NCBI GenBank assembly: GCA_937773465.1
Contig: CALJVK010000004.1
Location: 1-64,000, forward strand
DNA length: 64,000 nt
From: an uncultured Flavobacteriaceae bacterium
GTDB lineage: Bacteria; Bacteroidota; Bacteroidia; Flavobacteriales; Flavobacteriaceae
Reading direction: 5' to 3'
Below, piece after piece: positions 25,154 through 33,109 of this stretch. The notes under the pieces were generated by a model that saw nothing but the letters and a program-made list of their open reading frames with translations, had not been told where the DNA came from and ran no database searches. The stretch's first letter is position 1, and every line of letters starts with the position of its first letter. The translations under genes were made by a program, and so were the position numbers.

Positions 25154-25852
25154 ATGCAGCCTAAAAAAAACCCAAATTCAGATTTAAGAAACTACAGTAG
25201 GTTACTACTTGCTTTTGGTCTTTGTATTGTTTTATTTGTTTCATGGAGAGCCATTGAGTTTAAAACGTATGAGGCAGTGTACGATTATGAATCTTTAAAT
25301 GTAGATGATGACGATGATGAAGAAATCCCAATTACTGAACAAATAAAAACACCACCACCACCACCACCACCACCTGCTCCTGAAATCATTGAAGTAGTTG
25401 AGGATGAGGAAGAAATTGAAGAAACTATAATTGAATCTACTGAAACTGATCAAGAAGAAATAGTTGAAGACGTAGAGGAAGAGGAAGAGGAAATGGATCT
25501 TGATATTCCATTTGCTATTATTGAAGATGTTCCTTTATTCCCTGGTTGTGAAAGAGTGGCTAAATCTAAAAGAAGAGATTGTTTTCAAGAACAAATGAAT
25601 AAACATATTCGTAAGAACTTTAGATATCCAGAAATTGCTCAAGAAATGGGTATCCAAGGAAGAGTTTTTGTTCAGTTTATGATTGGTAAAGACGGAAATA
25701 TTAGTGGAGTAAGAACTCGTGGGCCAGACAAAAATTTAGAAAAAGAAGCTAAAAGAATTATTGATAAGCTTCCTAAAATGACACCTGGAAAACAAAGAGG
25801 AAGAGCCGTTAGAGTCCCTTTTAGTATACCAATTCAATTCAAGCTTCAATAG
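25154..25852 (+). CDS. tonB: Energy transducer TonB
   Basis: 232 residues. TonB spans the periplasm and passes proton-motive-force energy from ExbB/ExbD to outer-membrane receptors. One N-terminal membrane helix (about 18-37, LLLAFGLCIVLFVSWRAIEF), an eight-proline run (about 67-74), a long Asp/Glu-rich linker (75-120), and the C-terminal TonB domain (about 145-232: YPEIAQEMGIQGRVFVQFMI, ending VPFSIPIQFKLQ). The acidic linker replaces the Lys-Pro linker of enterobacterial TonB. The proline run is encoded by about eight CCA repeats near 25352, which could vary in number without shifting the frame. No exbBD is in the window. Confidence 0.94.
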   Translation: MQPKKNPNSDLRNYSRLLLAFGLCIVLFVSWRAIEFKTYEAVYDYESLNVDDDDDEEIPITEQIKTPPPPPPPPAPEIIEVVEDEEEIEETIIESTETDQEEIVEDVEEEEEEMDLDIPFAIIEDVPLFPGCERVAKSKRRDCFQEQMNKHIRKNFRYPEIAQEMGIQGRVFVQFMIGKDGNISGVRTRGPDKNLEKEAKRIIDKLPKMTPGKQRGRAVRVPFSIPIQFKLQ

Positions 25853-25888
25853 TTTTTAAACACCCCTAATTAAATCAGAGAATAATAA

Positions 25889-25919
25889 TTGTTTTCTCTA
25901 CATTTCTGCATTAACTTTG
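25889..25919 (+). promoter_or_regulatory. Bacteroidota-type promoter for the cyoE/oxidase cluster
   Basis: TTG at 25889-25891, a 20-base spacer, then TAACTTTG at 25912-25919. This matches the Bacteroidota -33/-7 consensus TTG-N17-23-TAnnTTTG exactly. The predicted transcription start lies about 10 bases before the cyoE ATG at 25936. Confidence 0.7.
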
Positions 25920-25935
25920 CACTCTATTTTTTTAT

Positions 25936-26841
25936 ATGAATAGCAGTTCAGTTAGTTTGAATAATTCTTTTTTATTTTTTTCAAAATCTTTTTTTGAATT
26001 AACTAAGGCAAGACTTGCTATTAGTGTTGTTTTTTCATCAGTTGTAGGCTATTTATTAGCCGTTGATTCCTTTGATTTGTATACACTTATATTACTTTCA
26101 ATAGGTGGGTATTGTATGGTTGGTGCTTCAAACTCATTTAATCAAATAATTGAAAAGGATATAGATGTTTTAATGGATAGGACTAAAAACAGACCTATTC
26201 CATCAAAAAAAATGTCTGTCAGTACGGCTTTTTATATTTCAATTATTTTAACTCTAATTGGAATAGTTGTTTTATATAAAATTAATCCAAGAACAGCTCT
26301 TTTTGGAGCAATATCAATATTCATTTATACATGTTTGTATACTCCATTAAAAACAATAACTCCCTTGTCAGTTTTTGTCGGTGCATTTCCGGGAGCTATT
26401 CCTTTTATGCTTGGATGGGTGGCGGCAACAAATAATTTTGGTATTGAGTCTGGAACATTATTTATGATTCAATTTTTCTGGCAATTCCCTCATTTTTGGG
26501 CTTTGGGCTGGATGTTACACGACGATTATCAAAAGGCTGGTATAAATATGTTACCAACAAAAAAAAGAGATAAGTCAACAGCTTTGCAAATAGTACTTTA
26601 TTCACTTTGGACAATAATAATTTCAGTATTTCCAGTTACTGGACTCACAGGTGATCTAAAGCTTACTGTTGGATCAGCTGTAGTAGTAGTATTGCTAGGC
26701 TTAGTAATGCTGTTTTACTCAGTAAACTTGTATAATAAGATGAATGTAGCTGCAGCAAAAAAATTATTTACCGTTAGTATTTTATATTTAACACTTTTAC
26801 AAATAACTTATTTAATTGATAAAATGTATTTATGGACTTAG
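25936..26841 (+). CDS. cyoE: Protoheme IX farnesyltransferase (heme O synthase)
   Basis: 301 residues, a polytopic UbiA-superfamily prenyltransferase that adds farnesyl to heme b to make heme O for heme-copper oxidases. The first Asp-rich motif is clear (NQIIEKDIDVLMDRTKNRPI, about 72-91), as is the second cytoplasmic loop (ALGWMLHDDYQKAGINMLP, about 193-211). About nine membrane helices. The 3' end overlaps the next oxidase gene by 10 bases, making it the first gene of an oxidase cluster. Also called ctaB. Confidence 0.96.
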   Translation: MNSSSVSLNNSFLFFSKSFFELTKARLAISVVFSSVVGYLLAVDSFDLYTLILLSIGGYCMVGASNSFNQIIEKDIDVLMDRTKNRPIPSKKMSVSTAFYISIILTLIGIVVLYKINPRTALFGAISIFIYTCLYTPLKTITPLSVFVGAFPGAIPFMLGWVAATNNFGIESGTLFMIQFFWQFPHFWALGWMLHDDYQKAGINMLPTKKRDKSTALQIVLYSLWTIIISVFPVTGLTGDLKLTVGSAVVVVLLGLVMLFYSVNLYNKMNVAAAKKLFTVSILYLTLLQITYLIDKMYLWT

Positions 26842-27413
26842 AAGAACAACAAGAATTAAAGAAAAAACACAGAAGAGCAAGAAAGATGATGCTTCTTTTT
26901 TCTTTGCTTAGTATTACTATGACATTTGCTGGTTTGACTAGTGCTTACATAGTGAGTAAATCTAGACCAGATTGGTTGGTTGATTTTCAATTACCGGATT
27001 ATTTTATTTCTAGTACATTGATCATAATTTTTAGTAGTATTAGCATGTGGCTAGCTAAAAAAAGCATTAAAAATGATGACTTTTCTAAAACATCTTTTTG
27101 GATTGGAACTACATTTTTATTAAGTGTATTATTTGTGATTTCTCAATTTCTGGGTTTCCAAGAATTAATTTCTAAAGGCTATTATTTTACTGGAGCTCAA
27201 AGTACTGTAACAACATCTTTTCTGTATGTTCTTTCCATGCTTCATTTGGTTCATGTTCTAGCAGGTATGATAGTATTAATAGTAGTTTATATAAATAACA
27301 AAAAGAACAAATACAAAGAAGAAAAACTTGGTTTCGAATTAGCTGAAACATTTTGGCATTTCCTTGGTTTTTTATGGTTGTATTTGTTTGTGTTTTTATA
27401 TTTCTTTAGATAG
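26832..27413 (+). CDS. Cytochrome c oxidase subunit III (short form)
   Basis: 193 residues with about five membrane helices. Subunit III family of heme-copper oxidases; this short five-helix form is typical of bacterial subunit III. Recognisable parts: TMTFAGLTSAYIVSKSRPDW near the N-terminus, SMLHLVHVLAGMIVLI with the conserved His pair, and the C-terminal FWHFLGFLWLYLFVFLYFFR. Overlaps cyoE by 10 bases and precedes a second, longer subunit III gene; such a pair is common in Flavobacteriia. Confidence 0.92.
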   Translation: MDLEEQQELKKKHRRARKMMLLFSLLSITMTFAGLTSAYIVSKSRPDWLVDFQLPDYFISSTLIIIFSSISMWLAKKSIKNDDFSKTSFWIGTTFLLSVLFVISQFLGFQELISKGYYFTGAQSTVTTSFLYVLSMLHLVHVLAGMIVLIVVYINNKKNKYKEEKLGFELAETFWHFLGFLWLYLFVFLYFFR

Positions 27414-27453
27414 TAAAAATTTGTAACTTTATAACCTTAATTTGTATATTTAA

Positions 27454-28437
27454 ATGAGCTCAACAATAACAACAATAGAGGACGATAATAATGACGTTTG
27501 GGGTGGAGGAAATAAGCCCTTAAATTCTAGCTACGGAAAATTAATGATGTGGTTTTTTATTGTTTCTGATGCATTAACTTTTTCTGGTTTCTTAGCAGCT
27601 TATGGTTTTTCAAGATTTAAAAATATAGATTCTTGGCCAATTGCTGATGAGGTGTTTACTCACTTTCCTTTTTTACATGGTGTAGACGCTCCAATGTACT
27701 ATGTAGCATTAATGACATTTGTATTGATTTTTTCATCTGTCACTATGGTTCTTGCTGTTGATGCTGGACACCATATGCAAAAAGGAAAAGTTGCGTTTTA
27801 CATGCTGTTAACAATTATAGGTGGAGCAATTTTTGTTGGATCACAGGCTTGGGAATGGAGTAATTTTATTAGAGGAGAGTATGGTGCTGTAGAAACTAAA
27901 GGAGGCCAAATTTATCAATTTCAAAGTCTAGAAACAGGTAAAAGAATAGCCTTACATGATTTTGCAGTTGAAATTCCATCTGAAAGAGTCCAACATGAAA
28001 GTAAAAATGGAGTGTGGTATATAGGTGAAGGCTCATTGCCATCTTACACTACCCAGGAGGTTATTTCTGGTTTTGTTGCGGATTCTGATATTGTAATTAA
28101 AACTGAAAAAATTGATAAAAATGGGCATAAAATTATATTATCAAGAGAAGAGTCACTAAATAAAATAACTCAAGCCGTTAGTGTTGTAGAGGGTGCGAAT
28201 TTAATTAATAACGAATATGGAAATCGTTTGTTTGCTGATTTTTTCTTTTTTATAACAGGGTTTCATGGATTTCACGTTTTATCTGGGGTGATTATTAATA
28301 TTATAATTTTCTTCAATGTTCTTGTTGGAACTTATGAACGAAGAGGTCATTATGAAATGGTTGAAAAAGTTGGATTGTATTGGCATTTTGTCGATTTAGT
28401 TTGGGTATTTGTATTCACTTTCTTTTATCTAGTTTAA
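27454..28437 (+). CDS. Cytochrome c oxidase subunit III (long form with soluble insert)
   Basis: 327 residues. Membrane helices at about 30-50, 85-110 and 115-135 are followed by a non-hydrophobic insert of roughly 100 residues (about 147-262), then the conserved HGFHVLSGVIINIIIFFN and a C-terminal WHFVDLVWVFVFTFFYLV. The flanking helices are clear subunit III; the insert is not part of the core fold and is predicted outside the membrane. It lies between the short subunit III and subunit IV genes. Confidence 0.92.
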   Translation: MSSTITTIEDDNNDVWGGGNKPLNSSYGKLMMWFFIVSDALTFSGFLAAYGFSRFKNIDSWPIADEVFTHFPFLHGVDAPMYYVALMTFVLIFSSVTMVLAVDAGHHMQKGKVAFYMLLTIIGGAIFVGSQAWEWSNFIRGEYGAVETKGGQIYQFQSLETGKRIALHDFAVEIPSERVQHESKNGVWYIGEGSLPSYTTQEVISGFVADSDIVIKTEKIDKNGHKIILSREESLNKITQAVSVVEGANLINNEYGNRLFADFFFFITGFHGFHVLSGVIINIIIFFNVLVGTYERRGHYEMVEKVGLYWHFVDLVWVFVFTFFYLV

Positions 28438-28446
28438 TATATTAAA

Positions 28447-28833
28447 ATGGAAAATAGCACACATAAATTAGAAATTTTCAGAGGACTTGTAAAGTTCAAG
28501 TCTAACACAAGTAAAATTTGGGCAGTATTGTTTTTTTTATCTGTAGTTACTATAGTCGAAGTAGCACTTGGTATTATAAAGCCTGAAGTATTGATAGTAA
28601 ATTCATTTTTGAGCATGAAGCTTATAAACTGGATTTTTATTATTCTAACCATAGTTAAAGCATATTACATTATGTGGGACTTTATGCACATGAGAGATGA
28701 AGTTAGAGGACTTCAATTTTCTGTTATTGTGACACTTTCGTTTTTAATAGCTTACTTGGCTTTTATATTATTAGTCGAAGGAAATTATATTTTTGACGTT
28801 ATGTATGAAGGATTTGTGAGTTGGAATTTTTAA
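28447..28833 (+). CDS. Cytochrome c oxidase subunit IV family protein
   Basis: 128 residues, three membrane helices, with the central AYYIMWDFMHMRDEVRGL segment typical of the prokaryotic subunit IV / caa3 small-subunit family. Accessory subunit of the heme-copper oxidase; it follows subunit III by 9 bases. Confidence 0.9.
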   Translation: MENSTHKLEIFRGLVKFKSNTSKIWAVLFFLSVVTIVEVALGIIKPEVLIVNSFLSMKLINWIFIILTIVKAYYIMWDFMHMRDEVRGLQFSVIVTLSFLIAYLAFILLVEGNYIFDVMYEGFVSWNF

Positions 28834-28850
28834 CCACCAAAATCATTTAA

Positions 28851-29486
28851 ATGAGAAAATATATAGTTCTCACTATTCTTTTTGTTTTGCCCCTAGTTGT
28901 TTACCTTTTTTTTGCGTCAGGCATTAACCATTTCGCTAAACTTCCTGTATTAACAAATAGTGTTGTTGATATTTCAGAATTTTCAAATCATACTTTTAAA
29001 AATAAAATCACTGTTTTGGGATTTTTCGGAAATAATATTCAAGATAAACATGGTGATGCATTAAATCTAAATCAAAAAATTTATAAAAGATTTTATCAAT
29101 TTAAAGATTTTCAATTTATTATGGTTCAGCCTAATGGCACTAGTGAATTAATTTTAGATCTTAAAAATGATTTAAAAACTGGAACGGATACGGATCTTAT
29201 TAATTGGAAATTCATAACTATTGAAGAGGATAAACTGGTAGGATTGTTTAATAGTTTAAAAACAAACCTTTCTTTGGATTCAAACGCAGGCACTCCTTAC
29301 GTATTTATCATTGATAGAGATTCTAATTTAAGAGGAAGAGATGACGATGATGGCGTCAAGTATGGATATGATTCTAGATCTGTTGCAGACATAAACAACA
29401 ATATGTTAGATGATGTTAAAGTTATTCTAGCTGAATACAGAATGGCATTAAAAAAGAACAACAGGTATAAAGAGAGTTTAGATTGA
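28851..29486 (+). CDS. Cysteine-less SCO/thioredoxin-like membrane-anchored protein
   Basis: 211 residues with an N-terminal membrane anchor (about 4-22). The body resembles a thioredoxin/SCO fold: the strand ITVLGFFGNN lies where SCO has FVAEFFFTRC, and the C-terminal TPYVFIIDRDSNLRGRDDDD lies where SCO has FFALIDKDGYIRSRVNDYG. There is no cysteine in the whole protein, so it cannot bind copper or do thiol chemistry the way SCO does. Its stop overlaps the TTG start of the true SCO gene. Probably a structural or assembly partner in oxidase maturation; the role is inferred from position only. Confidence 0.7.
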   Translation: MRKYIVLTILFVLPLVVYLFFASGINHFAKLPVLTNSVVDISEFSNHTFKNKITVLGFFGNNIQDKHGDALNLNQKIYKRFYQFKDFQFIMVQPNGTSELILDLKNDLKTGTDTDLINWKFITIEEDKLVGLFNSLKTNLSLDSNAGTPYVFIIDRDSNLRGRDDDDGVKYGYDSRSVADINNNMLDDVKVILAEYRMALKKNNRYKESLD

Positions 29487-30181
29487 AAAAGTATTCTTAC
29501 ATAGGCGTTTCTTTTATTGTATTAATCTTTGGGATTATATTCTTCCCAAGAATAATGGATCGAATTGAAAACCAGTCAATAAATGACTCGAAACGTCTGT
29601 CTATTTCTGACGAGCTTAGCTTTATAAAACTAAATGGAGAAAAAAGAAAAGTTGCTGATTTTTTATTCTTAAATCAAGACAGCCTATTTATAAGTAACCA
29701 AGATTTTAATGGTAAAGTATTTGTTGCGGAATTTTTCTTTACAAGGTGCCCGTCTATTTGTATAGAAATGAATAAAAACATGAAAATTTTAGACGAGATA
29801 TATGGCGACAGAGATGATTTTGGGATAGCATCATTTACAATAGATCCCGAAAATGACACTCCAACAACTTTAAAAAAATACTCTGAATTAATTGAAGTTA
29901 AATCTAAAAATTGGCATTTTTTAACTGGAGATAAGGAAGATATTTATGAGCTGTCAAACAAAGGATTCAATATTTTTTCCTCTATTAACCAAGCTGTCGA
30001 AGGGGGGTTTGAGCATCAAGGATTTTTTGCTTTGATAGATAAGGATGGTTATATTCGTTCAAGAGTAAACGATTATGGTACTCCTATTGTATATTATTCA
30101 GGGATAACTAATGAAAATGAAAATATACAAGGAATTGAGATGATTAAAGAGGATATTGATAAACTTTTAAATTTAAAATAA
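29483..30181 (+). CDS. SCO family copper chaperone / oxidase assembly protein
   Basis: 232 residues: an N-terminal membrane anchor (about 5-21) and a thioredoxin-like domain. The copper-binding CxxxC motif is Cys89-P-S-I-Cys93, and the distal metal ligand is His178 (GGFEHQGFF). SCO proteins deliver copper to the CuA centre of cytochrome oxidase subunit II. TTG start at 29483, overlapping the previous stop (TTGA). The stop shares one base with the ATG of the DUF420 gene, indicating tight translational coupling. Confidence 0.93.
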   Translation: MKKYSYIGVSFIVLIFGIIFFPRIMDRIENQSINDSKRLSISDELSFIKLNGEKRKVADFLFLNQDSLFISNQDFNGKVFVAEFFFTRCPSICIEMNKNMKILDEIYGDRDDFGIASFTIDPENDTPTTLKKYSELIEVKSKNWHFLTGDKEDIYELSNKGFNIFSSINQAVEGGFEHQGFFALIDKDGYIRSRVNDYGTPIVYYSGITNENENIQGIEMIKEDIDKLLNLK

Positions 30182-30696
30182 TGGCTAGTAATAAATATGG
30201 AATTTGGATTAAAATTGTATCTGTTTTAATCCCTGTTGTTGTAGCTATTTTGTTTACTGTTAGAATTCCCAATGTTGAACCCTTGTCGTTTTTACCTCCA
30301 ATTTATGCTACAATAAATGGATTTACAGCCCTTCTTTTGATTTTGGCACTAAGAGCTATTAAATCAGGAAAAAGATTACTACATGAAAGATTAATGAAGA
30401 CTTGTATTGCTTTGTCATTAGTTTTTTTAGTCATGTATATAGCTTATCATATGACTTCAGATCCAACTCCTTTTGGTGGAGAAGGAGCGATAGCTTATTT
30501 GTATTATTTTATATTAATTTCTCATATCATATTATCAATAATTTTAATTCCACTTGTATTAACAAGTTATGTAAGAGCTATTCAGGCTCAATTTGATCCA
30601 CATAAAAAGATTTCTAAAATCACTTTTCCAATTTGGCTTTACGTAGCAGTTACTGGTGTTGTGGTATATCTAATGATTGAACCTTATTACGTATGA
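30181..30696 (+). CDS. DUF420 family membrane protein (oxidase assembly, CtaM-like)
   Basis: 171 residues, five predicted membrane helices, with a family-typical His-rich pattern (HERLMKTCIALS, YIAYHMTSDPTPFGG, LISHIILSIILIPLVL). DUF420 proteins are commonly encoded in oxidase clusters, and CtaM of this family is reported to be required for some heme-copper oxidases. Overlaps both neighbours. Confidence 0.88.
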   Translation: MASNKYGIWIKIVSVLIPVVVAILFTVRIPNVEPLSFLPPIYATINGFTALLLILALRAIKSGKRLLHERLMKTCIALSLVFLVMYIAYHMTSDPTPFGGEGAIAYLYYFILISHIILSIILIPLVLTSYVRAIQAQFDPHKKISKITFPIWLYVAVTGVVVYLMIEPYYV

Positions 30697-30875
30697 GTTT
30701 AATAATTTATTTATTGGACCTGCAATGCGCTATGTGTAGGGCAGTTTTGGAGTCTGGTGCTGACCAAAAAGCTGCTGAAAGTCTAAACGATGGTATAGTT
30801 TATTTGATGATTATCCCATATATACTTGGAGGATTAACCTTGTATTTCCTCTACTTAAAGTTTTTTAAAAAGTAA
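30693..30875 (+). CDS. Small CAMC-motif membrane protein
   Basis: 60 residues. It starts in the DUF420 stop (ATGA). A short hydrophobic N-terminus, the motif LDLQCAMCRAVLESGAD (Cys12 and Cys15), and a C-terminal membrane helix (VYLMIIPYILGGLTLYFLYL). The paired cysteines suggest metal or disulfide chemistry, and the cluster suggests a part in oxidase assembly. I do not recognise a named family. Confidence 0.75.
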   Translation: MSLIIYLLDLQCAMCRAVLESGADQKAAESLNDGIVYLMIIPYILGGLTLYFLYLKFFKK

Positions 30876-30876
30876 T

Positions 30877-30906
30877 TTGTGGGTTTGTAATTTTTTTTTA
30901 CTTTTG
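30877..30906 (+). promoter_or_regulatory. Promoter of the PadR/PspC operon
   Basis: TTG at 30877-30879, a 19-base spacer and TACTTTTG at 30899-30906, an exact match to the Bacteroidota consensus. A palindromic element begins three bases after the -7 box, covering the expected transcription start. Confidence 0.7.
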
Positions 30907-30908
30907 CT

Positions 30909-30940
30909 ACTATGTAATGCATAGTACTATGTAATGTATA
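30909..30940 (+). promoter_or_regulatory. Palindromic operator, likely bound by the operon's PadR regulator
   Basis: A perfect 17-base palindrome ACTATG-TAATG-CATAGT (30909-30925) is followed directly by an imperfect second copy, ACTATG-TAATG-TATAAT (30926-30942). It overlaps the predicted start site, where a bound repressor would block transcription. The PadR-type regulator is the third gene downstream, so autoregulation is the obvious reading; this is inference. Confidence 0.6.
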
Positions 30941-31040
30941 ATATAATGGTTAGCCTTAAATCTCAAATGAAAATATATTCCATATATAATTTGATTTAAA
31001 GTGTTTGATATTTGGGGCTGAGTATTTAAAAACTTAAAAA

Positions 31041-31142
31041 ATGGAATTACTTTTTGAATGGAAACAATTATTTGGTTTAGTGTTATTACTACTAGTTATT
31101 GGAATTACTATCAATTTTATTAAAAGAAAAATTAAAAATTAA
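31041..31142 (+). CDS. 33-residue single-span membrane microprotein
   Basis: ATG at 31041 and TAA at 31140-31142. The product begins MELLFEWKQLFG, has one hydrophobic helix (LVLLLLVIGITINFI) and a basic tail (KRKIKN). First gene after the operator, 4 bases before the lipoprotein gene. Function unknown. Confidence 0.5.
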   Translation: MELLFEWKQLFGLVLLLLVIGITINFIKRKIKN

Positions 31143-31146
31143 AACA

Positions 31147-31365
31147 ATGAAAAAACTCTTATTACTATTATTTATCACTTTCACATTCATATCCTGTATG
31201 GGAGATGTAAAACCTACTGTTACTGTAAACAACGACATTAACTTGACCATTGACGGCGAGAATATTGATGGAGTTCAAGGAGAATGGATTATTACATCTG
31301 AGGAAAAAAACGAAAAAGGTAAAGAGATAATTATTATCACAATCGAAAAAAACGAAATAAATTAA
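31147..31365 (+). CDS. Small putative lipoprotein
   Basis: 72 residues from the ATG at 31147. That start gives a lipoprotein signal (MKKLLLLLFITFTFISC) with the acylated Cys at residue 17. The mature part is short, acidic and strand-rich (VTVNNDINLTIDGENIDG), with no domain I recognise. Sits between the membrane microprotein and PadR in the same operon; likely envelope-located. Confidence 0.7.
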   Translation: MKKLLLLLFITFTFISCMGDVKPTVTVNNDINLTIDGENIDGVQGEWIITSEEKNEKGKEIIIITIEKNEIN

Positions 31366-31372
31366 TTTTTAA

Positions 31373-31705
31373 TTGAGTACTGAAAATTTCAAAATACAAA
31401 TTAGAAAAGGACTTTTGGAATTCTGTGTTTTACAGATTATTTCAAAAAAAGAAGTTTATGCTTCTGAAATTATAGAGGAATTAAAAAACTCTAAAATAAT
31501 TGTTGTTGAGGGTACAGTTTACCCACTTTTAAGTCGATTAAAAAAATCAGACTACATCACACACGAATGGAAAGAATCAACTCAAGGTCCACCAAGAAAG
31601 TATTATTCGATTAGTGCTTATGGATTAGAACATTTAAAAGAACTAATCGTTTCTTGGAACGATATAAATAGCTCAGTAAAAGAACTGATTAAAACCAAAA
31701 AATGA
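31373..31705 (+). CDS. PadR family transcriptional regulator
   Basis: 110 residues, a winged-helix regulator of the PadR family (GLLEFCVLQIISKKEVYASE at the N-terminus; recognition helix and wing VEGTVYPLLSRLKKSDYI...GPPRKYYSIS). PadR proteins are mostly repressors of membrane, efflux or stress genes. TTG start at 31373, the first start in frame after the lipoprotein stop. The palindrome at the operon promoter is its likely target. Downstream genes encode PspC and an ABC efflux system. Confidence 0.92.
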   Translation: MSTENFKIQIRKGLLEFCVLQIISKKEVYASEIIEELKNSKIIVVEGTVYPLLSRLKKSDYITHEWKESTQGPPRKYYSISAYGLEHLKELIVSWNDINSSVKELIKTKK

Positions 31706-31779
31706 AAAAACTATTTCTTTTATTATTGGAATTTAAGATAAATCTTTTAAAGAAAATTTTAGAATGTTTTAGGAAATAA
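31702..31779 (+). CDS. 25-residue basic amphipathic microprotein
   Basis: Starts in the PadR stop (ATGA at 31702) and ends at TAA 31777-31779. The product is Leu/Lys-rich (MKKLFLLLLEFKINLLKKIL and a short ECFRK tail) and probably helical and membrane-associated. The coupling and the position between PadR and PspC suggest it is translated, but the evidence is only an open frame. Confidence 0.4.
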   Translation: MKKLFLLLLEFKINLLKKILECFRK

Positions 31780-31788
31780 TCAAAAAAA

Positions 31789-33060
31789 ATGAAAAAAACA
31801 CTTACAATAAACATAGGTCACTCAATTTTTAACATTGAAGAAGATGCTTATGATATATTGAACAGATATTTAGATTCAATAAAAAATTATTTTAATAAAA
31901 TTGATAATGATCTAGAGATTATTAAAGATTTTGAATTAAGAATTGCAGAAAATTTTTCATCTAAAGTTTCATCTTCAAAACAATGTATAGATTTAAGTGA
32001 TGTTAAAGAAGTCATTGAGATAATGGGATCTTTAGATGACTTTAAAGAAATTTATAATGATACTGATACTGAAAATGTAAAAGAAGAGAAAAAAAGTAAT
32101 AAGCTTTTTAGAGATTCTAGCAATAGAATTATTGCAGGAGTTTGCTCTGGCATAGCTGAATATTTTAAAATTGATCCAATAATTGTAAGAGTTCTATTTT
32201 TTATAGCAGTTCCATTGAATTTAATAGTGTATATAATTTTTTGGATAGGAATTCCGTCTAAAGATTTTAATCCTGATCTTAGAAAAATACTTTATAGGGA
32301 TAAAGAGAATGGAGTAATTGGAGGGGTATCCAAAGGACTTTCAAATTATCTTAAGATTGATGCTAATATTATTAGGATTGTTTTTGTAGTTAGTTTATTT
32401 TTTGGAGGAGCTGGGTTACTATTCTATCTCTTATTGTGGCTTTTCACTAAAGAAGCAAAGACTATCGGTCAAAAAATGAATATGTCGGGTTTTAATGTGA
32501 ATCTATCTAATATTGAGGACTTCATTAAAAAAAAAACAAAAAATCTAAACAGTCCTGAAAACACTTTAACTAAGGTTTTTTTATTTCCGTTCAGACTATT
32601 GGCTCCACTGATTAATGCATTTTTAAAGATTGGGGTTTTCGTTTTTAAAACAATATTCTTTATGTTTTCTTCAATATTTATTGTTTTTATTTCTATTTTA
32701 TTATTTGTTTTTTCAACTATATCATTTAAAGATATTAGTTCAGAACAAGATTCTGAATTTTATGAACTATTAAATGCTCTTCCTGATTACTTTGCTATAT
32801 TTTCAGTGGTTTTCTTACTGCTTACAATTGTAATTTCTGTTATTATTTCGTTTTATGTATTGTTTAAAAAGAAATCAAATTCTTATTTTTTTATGGTATT
32901 AATTTTTTTGTGGATAGCTTTTTTAATCCTTATTATGATTTCATTACCAAATATAATTTTAAACATGCAAGAATTATATTTGCTGCCAAATTGGATTGAC
33001 GGCAACTATTCTTTTATTTGGAAATGGGATGATGGTATAATGTTAAATAAAAATAATTAG
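31789..33060 (+). CDS. Membrane protein with two PspC domains
   Basis: 423 residues. A soluble N-terminal part (1-100, beginning MKKTLTINIGHSIFNIEEDA) is followed by two PspC domains in tandem: KLFRDSSNRIIAGVCSGIAE (about 104-160) and ILYRDKENGVIGGVSKGLSN (about 167-225), each with one membrane helix. Then come three further membrane helices. PspC proteins sense or respond to envelope stress in the phage-shock system. Follows a PadR gene, a common pairing in Bacteroidota. No pspA/pspB/pspF in the window. Confidence 0.9.
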   Translation: MKKTLTINIGHSIFNIEEDAYDILNRYLDSIKNYFNKIDNDLEIIKDFELRIAENFSSKVSSSKQCIDLSDVKEVIEIMGSLDDFKEIYNDTDTENVKEEKKSNKLFRDSSNRIIAGVCSGIAEYFKIDPIIVRVLFFIAVPLNLIVYIIFWIGIPSKDFNPDLRKILYRDKENGVIGGVSKGLSNYLKIDANIIRIVFVVSLFFGGAGLLFYLLLWLFTKEAKTIGQKMNMSGFNVNLSNIEDFIKKKTKNLNSPENTLTKVFLFPFRLLAPLINAFLKIGVFVFKTIFFMFSSIFIVFISILLFVFSTISFKDISSEQDSEFYELLNALPDYFAIFSVVFLLLTIVISVIISFYVLFKKKSNSYFFMVLIFLWIAFLILIMISLPNIILNMQELYLLPNWIDGNYSFIWKWDDGIMLNKNN

Positions 33061-33109
33061 GTTTAAAAAGTAAACTAGTTTATATTTATGAAATATTAAA
33101 ACGTTTATA

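Noticed and set aside
31099..31146. Earlier start of the small lipoprotein gene at 31099
   Set aside because: It would overlap the 33-codon gene and bury the lipoprotein signal; the ATG at 31147 gives a proper signal and lipobox.
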